A stretch of 64,000 nucleotides of DNA from Clostridia bacterium (lineage in GTDB: Bacteria > Bacillota > Clostridia > Christensenellales > Borkfalkiaceae): assembly GCA_028720205.1 (NCBI GenBank), contig JAQYLE010000014.1:1-64000 (forward strand), written 5' to 3'. Position numbers and translations under genes: made by a program. Shown here one piece after another: positions 34,311 to 42,360 of the stretch (position 1 is the first letter of the stretch; every line of letters begins with the position of its first letter). The notes under the pieces were generated by a model that was not told where the DNA came from, ran no database searches, and saw only the letters and a list, made by a program, of their open reading frames with translations.

Positions 34311-35795
34311 TTATTTTGCATAAATATCCGATTCTGGTGCCGCAAGGCATTTCAAATCCGAACCGGACGGCGGACAATTCACTTCCGATAGAAATACCGT
34401 TTTCGTGCCGTCCTTGTAGTTAAACGTAAATGTTATCTTGTCATCGTAAAGGTATATCGCATTGATAAATCCGTCTATCAGCCGCTGTTTCCCTTCTTTC
34501 GTTGAAATATCCAACTGCTTGAATTTCTCAATTCCAAATCGAATTTGCTCTTTCGTGAGAAACGGCTTTTTGATTTGCTCCTGCACAATCGTCAGGTCGA
34601 GTTCGCTTTTCTCTTGCTCCAACTCCGCCAGACGTTCTTTCGTAGAATCGAAAATAATTCCTTGCTCTATCGCCTTTATGATATTTTGTATCTTATTTTC
34701 CACTTCCGCCATTTGCTCTTTCAAACGGGGCAATCGCGGGTTTTCGTCTGACTGCAATTCGTAAATTCGCTCCGTCAGGTAATCCACCACCGTTTCGTCG
34801 TGCAATATATCCATCGCTTTTCGAACGGCTAAATCTTCTATCCACAATTTCTGTACCGCTTTCTTGCCGCAAGTATGCTTTTTCGCATTTACGCATTTAT
34901 AATAGCGGTGCACCCCGTTTCTTCCCGTTCCCGTCTCGCCTACCATCATCGCGCCGCACCGGCCGCAAAAAAGTTTTGTCGTTAACAAATAATCGTCTTC
35001 CGCTTTATGCCTTGCCGGCGCGCGGGCGTTCTTTTCCATTCGCCGTCTGACTCGTTCAAACAAGTCTTTACTAACTATGACGGGCACCGCGTCGGGGATT
35101 ACAATGTCGTTATATCTGTACTCGCCGATGTATTTGCGGTTCGTCAACATGTATTGCACCATATTATACGAGATTTTCTTTCCGTACTTCGTTACGACGC
35201 CTTTTTCGTTAAAGCGTTTAACGATGTCTTTAATCAGATACCCGTCGGCATACATCGTAAACGCTTCCAAAACAATCGGCGCAAGCGTCTCATCGACGGC
35301 AAGTTTTTGATTTTCGTCGATATAATAGCCGAATGGGATTTGTCCGCCGTTGACTTTCGCTTTTAACGCGTTTTCCTTCAAACCGCGCTTTACTTTCACG
35401 GAAAGTTCCGCCGAATAGTACTCCGCCATGCCTTCGAGCATACTTTCCAGGATAATTCCTTCTGGTCCGTCGCTGATATTTTCTTTTGCCGAAACCACTT
35501 TCACGCCGTTCTTTTTAAGAATGTGCTTATAATGCGCGGAATCGTATCTGTCGCGAGAAAAACGGTCTAATTTCCACACGATAACCATATCGAAACAGCG
35601 CTTATAACTGTCTTTAATCATACGCTGGAAATCGGGGCGGTTATCCGACGTTGCCGTCAGCGCACGGTCAATATAATTCGCTATCACTGTTATACCGTTT
35701 TTTTCGGCGTATTCCATACATTCGCGAAGCTGACCTTCTATGGAGGCTTCACGTTGACTATCCGAAGAATATCGGGCGTATATTACTGCTTTCAT
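34311..35795 (-). CDS. Large serine recombinase (resolvase/invertase family)
   Basis: The 494-residue protein has an N-terminal catalytic domain (AVIYARYSSDSQREASIEGQ, nucleophile Ser10 or 11; then VWKLDRFSRDRYDSA), a recombinase domain (GGQIPFGYYIDENQKL) and a zinc ribbon (LFCGRCGAMMVG with later CVNAKKHTCGKK). A coiled-coil of about 50 residues (RLKEQMAEVENKIQNIIKAI) follows. These enzymes integrate or excise mobile elements. The start ATG 35795 overlaps the repressor stop (ATGA), so its synthesis is tied to the repressor gene. A second, independent integration enzyme beside the tyrosine integrase is notable. Confidence 0.93.
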   Translation of the reverse strand: MKAVIYARYSSDSQREASIEGQLRECMEYAEKNGITVIANYIDRALTATSDNRPDFQRMIKDSYKRCFDMVIVWKLDRFSRDRYDSAHYKHILKKNGVKVVSAKENISDGPEGIILESMLEGMAEYYSAELSVKVKRGLKENALKAKVNGGQIPFGYYIDENQKLAVDETLAPIVLEAFTMYADGYLIKDIVKRFNEKGVVTKYGKKISYNMVQYMLTNRKYIGEYRYNDIVIPDAVPVIVSKDLFERVRRRMEKNARAPARHKAEDDYLLTTKLFCGRCGAMMVGETGTGRNGVHRYYKCVNAKKHTCGKKAVQKLWIEDLAVRKAMDILHDETVVDYLTERIYELQSDENPRLPRLKEQMAEVENKIQNIIKAIEQGIIFDSTKERLAELEQEKSELDLTIVQEQIKKPFLTKEQIRFGIEKFKQLDISTKEGKQRLIDGFINAIYLYDDKITFTFNYKDGTKTVFLSEVNCPPSGSDLKCLAAPESDIYAK

Positions 35796-36160
35796 TTGCG
35801 TTCTCCTTGCTGTTCTTCAAGCATTTTCTTTAAGGTTTCTTTGAGTTTTGCGTGCGCGTCGGTGCTTGGGTCGAAACACATTTCGATAAACTCTTCCATG
35901 CGGTCGGTCTTTTCGATTTTCGGCTGCCCGTAAAGTCTCCCTTCGGGTTTATCCGTTCTGCCGAGAAGATAATCCGTTGATACGTTAAAGTAATCGGCAA
36001 TTTTAATAAGCACGGGGTAGGACGGCATAATAGAGCCAAGCTCGTAACGGGCGAGAACGGGTTGCTTAACGTCGCCAAGCGCCGCAGCAAGTTTTGCCTG
36101 CGAGAGTTTTGCTTTTTCTCTCAATAATTTAATTCTGTATCCGATAACGTTTTCTTTCAT
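35792..36160 (-). CDS. XRE-family repressor-like regulator
   Basis: The 122-residue protein has a Cro/cI-type HTH (IGYRIKLLREKAKLSQAKLA, then VKQPVLARYELGSIMPSY and LIKIADYFNVSTDYLLGR) and a short C-terminal tail. It probably represses the repressor-recombinase operon, since a dyad overlaps the -35 of its own promoter. ATG 36160 is chosen because it starts the HTH and lies 26 bases after the -10; a longer frame to 36247 would start upstream of the promoter. Confidence 0.88.
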   Translation of the reverse strand: MKENVIGYRIKLLREKAKLSQAKLAAALGDVKQPVLARYELGSIMPSYPVLIKIADYFNVSTDYLLGRTDKPEGRLYGQPKIEKTDRMEEFIEMCFDPSTDAHAKLKETLKKMLEEQQGERK

Positions 36161-36185
36161 ATACTCTTTATTCCTATTTTTTATT

Positions 36186-36224
36186 ATTATACCCGAAAAT
36201 TTATTAAATGTCAATACGATATTG
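36186..36224 (-). promoter_or_regulatory. Consensus promoter of repressor-recombinase operon with operator-like dyad
   Basis: TTGACA (36209-36214), a 17-base spacer and TATAAT (36186-36191) match the sigma-A consensus fully. CAATA-CGA-TATTG (36212-36224) forms a dyad that covers part of the -35, a natural place for autorepression by the XRE protein. Confidence 0.82.
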
Positions 36225-36247
36225 GTATAATTATATAAATTAGACAT

Positions 36248-36279
36248 AAAAACGGCAGATTTTTTAATCCGCCGTTTTT
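36248..36279. terminator. Terminator after the SIR2-like gene
   Basis: AAACGGC(A)GATT and AATC(C)GCCGTTT form an 11-bp stem with one mismatch, with A and T runs on both sides. It ends the minus-strand SIR2 transcript and insulates the repressor promoter. Confidence 0.78.
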
Positions 36280-36291
36280 CCTTTTTAACGA

Positions 36292-37530
36292 TTATTTCGC
36301 GATATTCAAAACGTCTGCGGCGGCTTCGGGGAATCCCGCCGTATTCAGATATATTTCGTTAGCGGTAGAAAGATACCTTTTCGCTGCGCTTTTCGTGCTT
36401 TCAGAATAGCCGACTAAATCGTTTTCGTCTTTTATTTTTTTGAATCCGTCGGTCGGCTTGCCGTCTTTCAACACCACGAAAACTTCTTTTACGTTGCACA
36501 GCGACTTAAAAAAAGTTCTGTAATCGGTATCGTCCGTCGGCAAAGAATAACCGATAAAAACCAATCTTTCGGCGCTTTCGAGTTCGCAAAACATTTTTAT
36601 GCGCGTTTCTTCGAGAAATGCGTTCCGCGTTTTGAAATTCGACTGAATAAGAACGTTAAAATCGTTCGTAGATACTTCACCCGAACAATTAATGCACTTG
36701 TAAAGAGTTTTATCAGAACGATAGTCCAGAGAATCGCACGTACTTTTTACGTCGAGTTTCCCAAGATACAAAGAATGTCGCGCGCAGTTAGGGCATCTGA
36801 AAGAATTCATAAGCCCGTGCGGAAAATACGCTTTCGTTAGAATCACGCGCCTTTTGGTATCGTATTTTTCAGAGTTTGCTATATTTGCCGCAGGCTCTGT
36901 GAACGGATACCACGGTTTTTCGGATTTTAAATTCGTTGCGCATTCGTAATTGAAATCCGTGTACGTTCTGAGTTGCGGCAGCCTTCCGCAAGAGAGATAC
37001 CGATTGTTTTCGTGATTGAGTTTACCGTTTGCTTCTATAATGGGGAACAAAGAATATAAATCCCAATTGAAATTTATGATAGAATAATCCGATATAAAAA
37101 ATTTCCTGTCGTTGAAATCGGCTTCGCTACACAGTTTATCGCTTAACTCTTTTTCTGCAAGTTTATAATAAAAATCCACGTATTTTTCGTAAACCTTTTC
37201 GTCCCTTTCTTGAATAATTGATAAAAACTTGTCGAACGTGAAAGCAACAAGTTCCCGCTTTGCTCTCAATACGTCGATATACTCGATTTTTTCTCCGCCG
37301 CCCGATAACCCCGTCTGCAAAAGCAACGCCGTGTCAATCAGATTATAAACGTCGTTGATATCGTATTTTTTCCCTTTGAATCTGCTTTCCGCGATTTTAT
37401 ACAAACTGCCGAGTAACGATAGATCTGTGTTTGCCGCCTCGCGCAGAAATTCTACGTGTTGATCGGAAGGGGGCATTCCCAACGCGACGGTAGAACCCGC
37501 GCCGAAAATAAATACAGTTTTACGCTTCAT
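36292..37530 (-). CDS. SIR2-like protein with zinc ribbon, possible anti-phage effector
   Basis: The 412-residue protein starts with TVFIFGAGSTVALGMPPSDQ, the NAD-binding GAG-S motif of SIR2-like domains. It has IINFNWD (about residue 155), FPHGLMNSFRCPNC (about 236-249, a His-Gly like the sirtuin active site followed by the first zinc pair), KCINC (about 280) and a C-terminal FIGYSLPTDDTDY. SIR2-like proteins of this type are known in several anti-phage systems that destroy NAD, so a defence role on this mobile element is a reasonable inference. ATG 37530 overlaps the 3' end of the 68-residue gene by 11 bases. No second effector (HerA, pAgo) is encoded here. Confidence 0.75.
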   Translation of the reverse strand: MKRKTVFIFGAGSTVALGMPPSDQHVEFLREAANTDLSLLGSLYKIAESRFKGKKYDINDVYNLIDTALLLQTGLSGGGEKIEYIDVLRAKRELVAFTFDKFLSIIQERDEKVYEKYVDFYYKLAEKELSDKLCSEADFNDRKFFISDYSIINFNWDLYSLFPIIEANGKLNHENNRYLSCGRLPQLRTYTDFNYECATNLKSEKPWYPFTEPAANIANSEKYDTKRRVILTKAYFPHGLMNSFRCPNCARHSLYLGKLDVKSTCDSLDYRSDKTLYKCINCSGEVSTNDFNVLIQSNFKTRNAFLEETRIKMFCELESAERLVFIGYSLPTDDTDYRTFFKSLCNVKEVFVVLKDGKPTDGFKKIKDENDLVGYSESTKSAAKRYLSTANEIYLNTAGFPEAAADVLNIAK

Positions 37531-37726
37531 ATTCGATTGAAACAATTTTTTTCGACGCCAAGTCTATTTCAAGCCCTAACTTTTTACCGAAAAAATACGT
37601 AAGGTCTTTTGTCGCGCTGAATTCTGTATTGATAGGAATAAGCTCTGCTATTCTTTCTTTAGAAGCTTTTATGTAAATATTAAATTCTTCTTCGTCGATT
37701 TTTACGGTTGTTTCCAGTTTATTCAT
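37520..37726 (-). CDS. Small protein translationally linked to the SIR2-like gene
   Basis: I do not recognise this 68-residue soluble protein (KLETTVKIDEEEFNIYIKAS, then TEFSATKDLTYFFGKKLGLE). Its 3' end overlaps the SIR2 start by 11 bases, so the two are probably made together. It could be a regulator, antitoxin-like partner or sensor of the SIR2 protein. The ribosome site before ATG 37726 is weak. Confidence 0.65.
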   Translation of the reverse strand: MNKLETTVKIDEEEFNIYIKASKERIAELIPINTEFSATKDLTYFFGKKLGLEIDLASKKIVSIEYEA

Positions 37727-37750
37727 AATATGCCCATTAATTTTTTATGA

Positions 37751-40600
37751 TTATTTAATTGTTCCGTCAGTGCATTGAACCGTATAACTTGGCGTATTTT
37801 CATCCCAAGTCGATTGCTTTCTTATACTTGCCCATTGCGCTGTTGTTCCTTTATAAATTATACGTGTAAGTCTGTTGCAACCACTGATCGCATAAGAACC
37901 GATTCTCGTTACGCTGTTCGGTATCGTCACGCTCGTTAAACTACTACAACCATAGAACGCCTGCCCGCCGATATTCTTTACGCTGTTTGGTATCGTCACG
38001 CTCGTTAAACTTCTGCAATAAGAGAACGCATAAGAACCGATACTCGTTACGCTGTTTCCTATCGTCACGCTCGTTAAACTACTGCAACTGCTGAATGCAT
38101 AAGAACCGATACTCGTTACGCTGTTTGGTATCGTCACGCTCGTTAAACTACAGCAATTAGAGAACGCAGAAGAACCGATACTCGTTACTCTGTTTCCTAT
38201 CGTCACGCTCGTTAAACTACTGCAATTAGAGAACGCAGAAGAACCTATACTCGTTACACCATCGGGAATTGCAAACGTCGTCGCCGTTTTTCCTATGGCG
38301 TATTGAATCAACGTTGTTCCGTCCTTTGTGTATAAATTCCCATCTATCGATTGATAAGACGGATTGCCTTCCGCTACTATAATGCTCGTTAAACTGCTGC
38401 AATCATAGAACGCAGAAGAACCGATACTCGTTACGCCGTTTCCTATCGTCACGCTCGTTAAACTGCTGCAACCATCGAACGCAGAAGAACCTATACTCGT
38501 TATGCTATTTCCTATCGTCACGCTCTTTAAACTACTGCAATATCTGAACGCATAAGAACCGATACTCGTTACGCTGTTTCCTATCGTCACGCTCGTTAAA
38601 CTACTGCAACCTCTGAACGCATAAGAACCGATACTCGTTACGCTGTTTCCTATCGTCACGCTCGTTAAACTACTGCAATTATAGAACGCCCCGTAAAGAA
38701 TATTACCGCCCGTTACGGTTACTTTCCTTAAACTGCTCGGGATATAATATGTAGTACTTGTTGTTGAACTCGTAGAACTGCCATAGTAATATTGCGTTAC
38801 AGCCGTGCTGCCCGAATAACTACTTGTTCCGAATATGTATCCGAACGGATATTGATACGTATCGCTTGCAGTTTTCCCCGCCTCGGCTCCGACAAACGAT
38901 ATCGTTATTTCTTCAAGACTACTGCAACGGCTGAACGCAGAAGAGCCGATACTCGTAACGCTGTTCGAAATCATCACGCTCGTTAAACTATTGCAATTAT
39001 TGAACGCATACCTACCGATACTCGTTACGCCGTCGGGAATCGTCACGCTTATTAAACTACTGCAACCGGTGAACGCAGAATCTCCGATCGCCGTAATCGC
39101 TACTCCATCGATTTTAGACGGAATATTCAACTTGGTATAATTATTTTTGCCGTGATCGGTCAGACCGGTAACCGTGCCATTCGAAAGGGTGAAAATCGCG
39201 TTCCATTTTGCCGTAACGGTCAGATTTTCGGCAGGCATTGTTATCGGCATTGTTTTATCCCACCCCGCAAAATCGTAGCCCGCTCTGCTTTCAGGATTTG
39301 CAATGCTTTCTATCGGCGTATTATAATCCTGTGTAATTACTTTATTTTCCTGCCCGTTGCCGTAAACAATTGTAAGCGTGTATTGATTGATCGTCCATAA
39401 TGCGGTTACGGTAAAGCTTTCGCCTATATTCGTATAATTCGTTTTATCGTAGCCGTTAAAAGTATAGCCTGTTCTGGTATACGTAGGCGCGGTTACGCTA
39501 CCGCCGTATTTCACCGTTTGACGTTCCCTGCCACTTACTCGCCTTCCGCCGTTCCCGTCAAATGTAACGGTATACGTATCTCGCGTATAATACACCTTTA
39601 ACACCGTCGAGCCGTCGCCGTTGATATTGCCGCTTTCCGAAAAACCCGTTTTATGAGTGAAATGGGCAAACGTTTTAATTTCCGCCGTTGCGGTCGTGTC
39701 CGTCGTGCCTGTCAGATTCTCCGTTTCAGAGTTCTGCAAGGTATAAAAATCGTTTGCAAGATTTTGAAGATAATATTCCACGCGATATTTCGTATCGGTA
39801 TTCGCTTGCCACTCAGCCGTAATATTCAGGTTGGCTGTAACGCTTTGCGAAAAATCATAGTCCCATTTTTCAAACGTGTAGCCGAGCCGTTCGGGCGTTG
39901 TTTCGGGTACTCGTGCGCAACTATCTTCTTCTATCCATTGAGATTGCACCGCCGTGTCTCCCTCTGTTTCAAACGAAACGGTATAAACCGGTCTGCGCCG
40001 CACTGTAACGGTGTAAACCTTAACGGTTTCTCCGTCGATTGTTTCTATTACGTATGCGGTGTTATCGCCTACGTTCAGCGCTATCGTTTTTGTGGCTACC
40101 TGCTGCGCGCCGTAAATATCCAAAGCCACGATACATTTCGATAAGCCGTAAGAAGTCACTTCTTCCAGAAACGAAAACGTTTCCGTTGCGTTGCTCACTT
40201 TTCCGTAAACGTTCGTTCCGTCCACGGTAAGCGTTTTAAACGAAAGCCCGGTATTTGTTTCTTCGCTTTTTGTTTCCTCTCCGCTTTCTTCTTGTTTCGG
40301 CTTCCATTTACAGTACACGTTCATATCGGAAGAAAGCGGCGCGTCTAACAAGGAATTTGCCGTGAACGGAGTTTGCCAGGTATCTTTATCCCAATACCAC
40401 CCGTCGAAAACGTAATCGTCTTTCGTGGGGTTTTCCGGCATTTTAATTACTTCTTCGCCGTTGGTGCTTAGCGTGGCGTACACCTCGCCGTCCACTACGA
40501 AATTCACTTTGAAATCAACTTTTCCGCACGCCGACAAACCGAATATGCACGTAAGCATAGCCGTGATCGTGAAAATAAGGGTTAAGAATCTTCTCTTCAT
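37751..40600 (-). CDS. BspA-like leucine-rich-repeat lipoprotein with InlB-type repeats
   Basis: The 949-residue protein has a lipoprotein signal (RRFLTLIFTITAMLTCIFGL then SAC), about five InlB/Flg_new-type repeats in the N-terminal half (YVFDGWYWDKDTW, YTFNGYDKTNYTN, YDFAGWDKTMPI), and then BspA-type LRR_5 repeats of 23 residues (LTSVTIGNSVTSIGSYAF). It should be displayed on the surface as an adhesin-like protein. GGAGG lies seven bases before ATG 40600. The repeats are almost identical at DNA level. It is cargo of the mobile element. Confidence 0.92.
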   Translation of the reverse strand: MKRRFLTLIFTITAMLTCIFGLSACGKVDFKVNFVVDGEVYATLSTNGEEVIKMPENPTKDDYVFDGWYWDKDTWQTPFTANSLLDAPLSSDMNVYCKWKPKQEESGEETKSEETNTGLSFKTLTVDGTNVYGKVSNATETFSFLEEVTSYGLSKCIVALDIYGAQQVATKTIALNVGDNTAYVIETIDGETVKVYTVTVRRRPVYTVSFETEGDTAVQSQWIEEDSCARVPETTPERLGYTFEKWDYDFSQSVTANLNITAEWQANTDTKYRVEYYLQNLANDFYTLQNSETENLTGTTDTTATAEIKTFAHFTHKTGFSESGNINGDGSTVLKVYYTRDTYTVTFDGNGGRRVSGRERQTVKYGGSVTAPTYTRTGYTFNGYDKTNYTNIGESFTVTALWTINQYTLTIVYGNGQENKVITQDYNTPIESIANPESRAGYDFAGWDKTMPITMPAENLTVTAKWNAIFTLSNGTVTGLTDHGKNNYTKLNIPSKIDGVAITAIGDSAFTGCSSLISVTIPDGVTSIGRYAFNNCNSLTSVMISNSVTSIGSSAFSRCSSLEEITISFVGAEAGKTASDTYQYPFGYIFGTSSYSGSTAVTQYYYGSSTSSTTSTTYYIPSSLRKVTVTGGNILYGAFYNCSSLTSVTIGNSVTSIGSYAFRGCSSLTSVTIGNSVTSIGSYAFRYCSSLKSVTIGNSITSIGSSAFDGCSSLTSVTIGNGVTSIGSSAFYDCSSLTSIIVAEGNPSYQSIDGNLYTKDGTTLIQYAIGKTATTFAIPDGVTSIGSSAFSNCSSLTSVTIGNRVTSIGSSAFSNCCSLTSVTIPNSVTSIGSYAFSSCSSLTSVTIGNSVTSIGSYAFSYCRSLTSVTIPNSVKNIGGQAFYGCSSLTSVTIPNSVTRIGSYAISGCNRLTRIIYKGTTAQWASIRKQSTWDENTPSYTVQCTDGTIK
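37880..39090. repeat. Near-identical 69-bp repeats coding the LRR units
   Basis: Units of 69 bp encoding the 23-residue LRR (core GTTTCCTATCGTCACGCTCG on the plus strand) recur many times with few differences, interrupted by unique stretches near 38250-38380 and 38690-38900. Such identity favours recombination and repeat-number change. Boundaries are approximate. Confidence 0.85.
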
Positions 40601-40649
40601 CAAAACGCCTCCGAAAATAAATGTACTTTTCGTATCTGTTTTTTGACAT

Positions 40650-40701
40650 AGATTATTCTAATCTGTGTAATCATTTTAATTCTTTACTACAAAAAAGTCA
40701 A
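40650..40701 (-). promoter_or_regulatory. Promoter and operator-like dyad of the LRR lipoprotein gene
   Basis: TTGACT (40696-40701), a 17-base spacer and TAAAAT (40673-40678) make a good promoter. AGATTA-TTC-TAATCT (40650-40664), a perfect 6-3-6 dyad, lies about 9-24 bases downstream of the -10, where a bound repressor would block transcription. A 38-codon frame (40676-40792) overlaps the promoter and is not called a gene. Confidence 0.65.
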
Positions 40702-40821
40702 TGATATTTATCGTTGCACGCCAAAATCGTTTAGAAAAAAAGTACGTTTTATTAAAAACATCATTTCCGTTAAGAGCGTTCCTGCGCACCATGTATGCTT
40801 TCACCACCTCCTGAGTTTAAG

Positions 40822-40849
40822 TATGCCGCCCGAAAATTCGGGCGGCATA
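40822..40849. terminator. Strong hairpin downstream of the 62-residue gene
   Basis: TATGCCGCCCGAA and TTCGGGCGGCATA form a perfect 13-bp stem with an AA loop. T-runs are poor on both sides, so it may end the minus-strand relaxase transcript only in part. Confidence 0.6.
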
Positions 40850-40926
40850 TATTATATCATTTTCCGTTATATTTTCGGGCGAACGGGTACCCGCGCCGCC
40901 TTAACTCGGCGGCAATCCCTTGCTGT

Positions 40927-41115
40927 TCAAAAGGATTCTTTCTTATTCGATTTGTTATTCAGTTGTGATTTTTGCCTTTCGTCTTGCCATAATGCAAACT
41001 CTCTTTGTCCTTCTTCCGTTTCAAAGTAGGCTTGAATTGCAGGCAATAACGCCCTTGCGAGCGAATCGATTTCAAAATCGGGAATTCCCGTATTGTTCTT
41101 TCTTCTCCTCGACAT
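40927..41115 (-). CDS. Small mobilization-associated protein
   Basis: This 62-residue charged protein (KNNTGIPDFEIDSLARALLP, then FETEEGQREFALWQDER) resembles small proteins that often accompany relaxase genes in Clostridia elements; no function is known to me. The start is odd: GGAG serves a three-codon frame (ATG AAT ACA TAA, from 41125) whose stop overlaps the real start as TAATG, so translation of this gene probably depends on reinitiation. Confidence 0.72.
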   Translation of the reverse strand: MSRRRKNNTGIPDFEIDSLARALLPAIQAYFETEEGQREFALWQDERQKSQLNNKSNKKESF

Positions 41116-41265
41116 TATGTATTCATCGTACTCTCCTTATTTACTTCAATTAGAAATTTTCATTTCACGTAATTTTATCCGTAAGTTTTAGCCCCTAAGG
41201 GCAAGCGTCATCGACAATAGCTGTTTTCTCCAACCGTTCGGCTATTTTACCGTGGAGCAGGTGCG

Positions 41266-42255
41266 TCACTTCGTCCAAATGTTATTTTTTGACGAAGAAG
41301 ACGGCTTGCTTTTCTGTCCCTTGCGTTCAGAGGCGAGCCTTTGCACGTACTCGAATTCGTCGGGTGCGAACTCTTTTAACTTTATAAGGATTTCCGCGCT
41401 CCACTTGTATTTTTCGGCTTCCTGTTCTTTTTGTTTGAGAAGATTGAATATGTAATCCCTGTCCTTACCGACAATTTGCAATTGCCTTGCTTGCTCGACG
41501 TTAGTTGTACGAAGAGAGACAATCTCTTTTTCGGCGTCTTTACGTTTTTTCGGAACGGGCTTATTCTGCGCGTCTGCAACTGTTTCTACGGTCTGCATTA
41601 AATCGTCAAGTTCTTCTTTCTTCCGCTCGGTCTGCTCGTCGATTTCTCGTTCGCGCCGTTCTGCGCTCTCGATAATCTTCTTTGCCTTATACTCCGCCGT
41701 GGAGAGGTGTTTTGCCTGACTGCCTTCCTTACCGCGTTGCAAACCCCATTTCCTGCCGATACTCTCGTGAAGTTCGGTTTGCAACTGTGCCAACTTCTGC
41801 CTATCGAAAAGGCTTTTACTGCTCAACCGACCTTCGTTGATGGGGATAAAGTTTAAGTGCATATGCGGCGTGGTTTCGTCCATATGAACGATTGCAGAAA
41901 TCATGTTTTCACTTCTGTACTTGCGAGAGAAAAACTCGGCGCAATCTCTAAAAAATTCTCTCTGTTCCCAAGGGTGCAAACCCATGAAAAACTCTCCGTC
42001 CGACGTTACGATAAACGAATTCATCAGGATAGCGTCCGAACGGATTTTGCGTTTTAATTCCAACTCTAACAACCTCTCGTTGATTATCTCCAAATAACTT
42101 TTCATCGGGTAGACTATGTGGTAGTTGAGATGCGTTCTCGAACTGTCTATTTGCGGATTGCTCGCCTGATAGGTCTCGGCTCTCTCATTTTCTTGCTCGA
42201 CAGGGCTGACTTCCTGCCGTTTATATTTTTCCATATGACATACTAAATAACTGAT
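41266..42255 (-). CDS. MobV-type relaxase (Pre/Mob), apparent ATC start
   Basis: The protein nicks oriT and leads the DNA strand during mobilization. It contains SRTHLNYHIV, the metal-binding box HMDETTPHMHLNFIP, and a C-terminal coiled region with KIIESAERREREIDEQTERK. Family alignment suggests the protein begins (M)SYLVCHMEKYKRQ. The codon at the first position (42253-42255) is ATC, yet AGGAGG lies exactly eight bases before it, as for a normal start. The first in-frame ATG (42234) is 26 bases or more from that site and would lose seven conserved-looking residues. Either ATC is used or a start mutation has weakened the gene. Total 329 residues from ATC, 322 from ATG. Confidence 0.85.
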   Translation of the reverse strand: MSYLVCHMEKYKRQEVSPVEQENERAETYQASNPQIDSSRTHLNYHIVYPMKSYLEIINERLLELELKRKIRSDAILMNSFIVTSDGEFFMGLHPWEQREFFRDCAEFFSRKYRSENMISAIVHMDETTPHMHLNFIPINEGRLSSKSLFDRQKLAQLQTELHESIGRKWGLQRGKEGSQAKHLSTAEYKAKKIIESAERREREIDEQTERKKEELDDLMQTVETVADAQNKPVPKKRKDAEKEIVSLRTTNVEQARQLQIVGKDRDYIFNLLKQKEQEAEKYKWSAEILIKLKEFAPDEFEYVQRLASERKGQKSKPSSSSKNNIWTK

Positions 42256-42310
42256 TTTCGTTTCCTCCTATAATTTTTTAGTGGTCAAAAAGCCTCGCAG
42301 AGCGAACGGA

Positions 42311-42360
42311 ACTTAGCCTTGCTAAGTGTAGTGAGTTACACTTACGCCCATTTGTAAGTC
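42311..42360 (+). other. Putative oriT with pMV158-like nick site
   Basis: TAAGTGTA (42323-42330) and TACACTTA (42337-42344) form a perfect 8-bp inverted repeat around GTGAGT. The centre reads TAGTGAG/TTACACTTA, very close to the MobV nick sequence TAGTGTG/TTA of pMV158 as I recall it; the predicted nick is between 42335 and 42336. Overlapping hairpins ACTTAGC-CTT-GCTAAGT (42311-42327) and ACTTAC/GTAAGT (to 42359) flank it. It lies directly upstream of the relaxase gene, as expected for this family. Confidence 0.72.

Noticed and set aside
34348-34364. AAATCCGAACC shared with the tRNA-Leu terminator (43107-43117) as an attachment core
   Set aside because: One copy lies inside the serine recombinase coding sequence and the other is explained by a terminator stem; the short match is probably chance.
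37870-38700. Regular repeats considered as a CRISPR array
   Set aside because: The 69-bp units are contiguous, in frame and encode LRR motifs; there are no unique spacers and no cas genes.
40676-40792. 38-codon minus-strand frame with AGGAGG upstream
   Set aside because: The gap from AGGAGG to ATG is 14 bases and the frame overlaps the -35 and -10 of the LRR promoter; no recognisable peptide.
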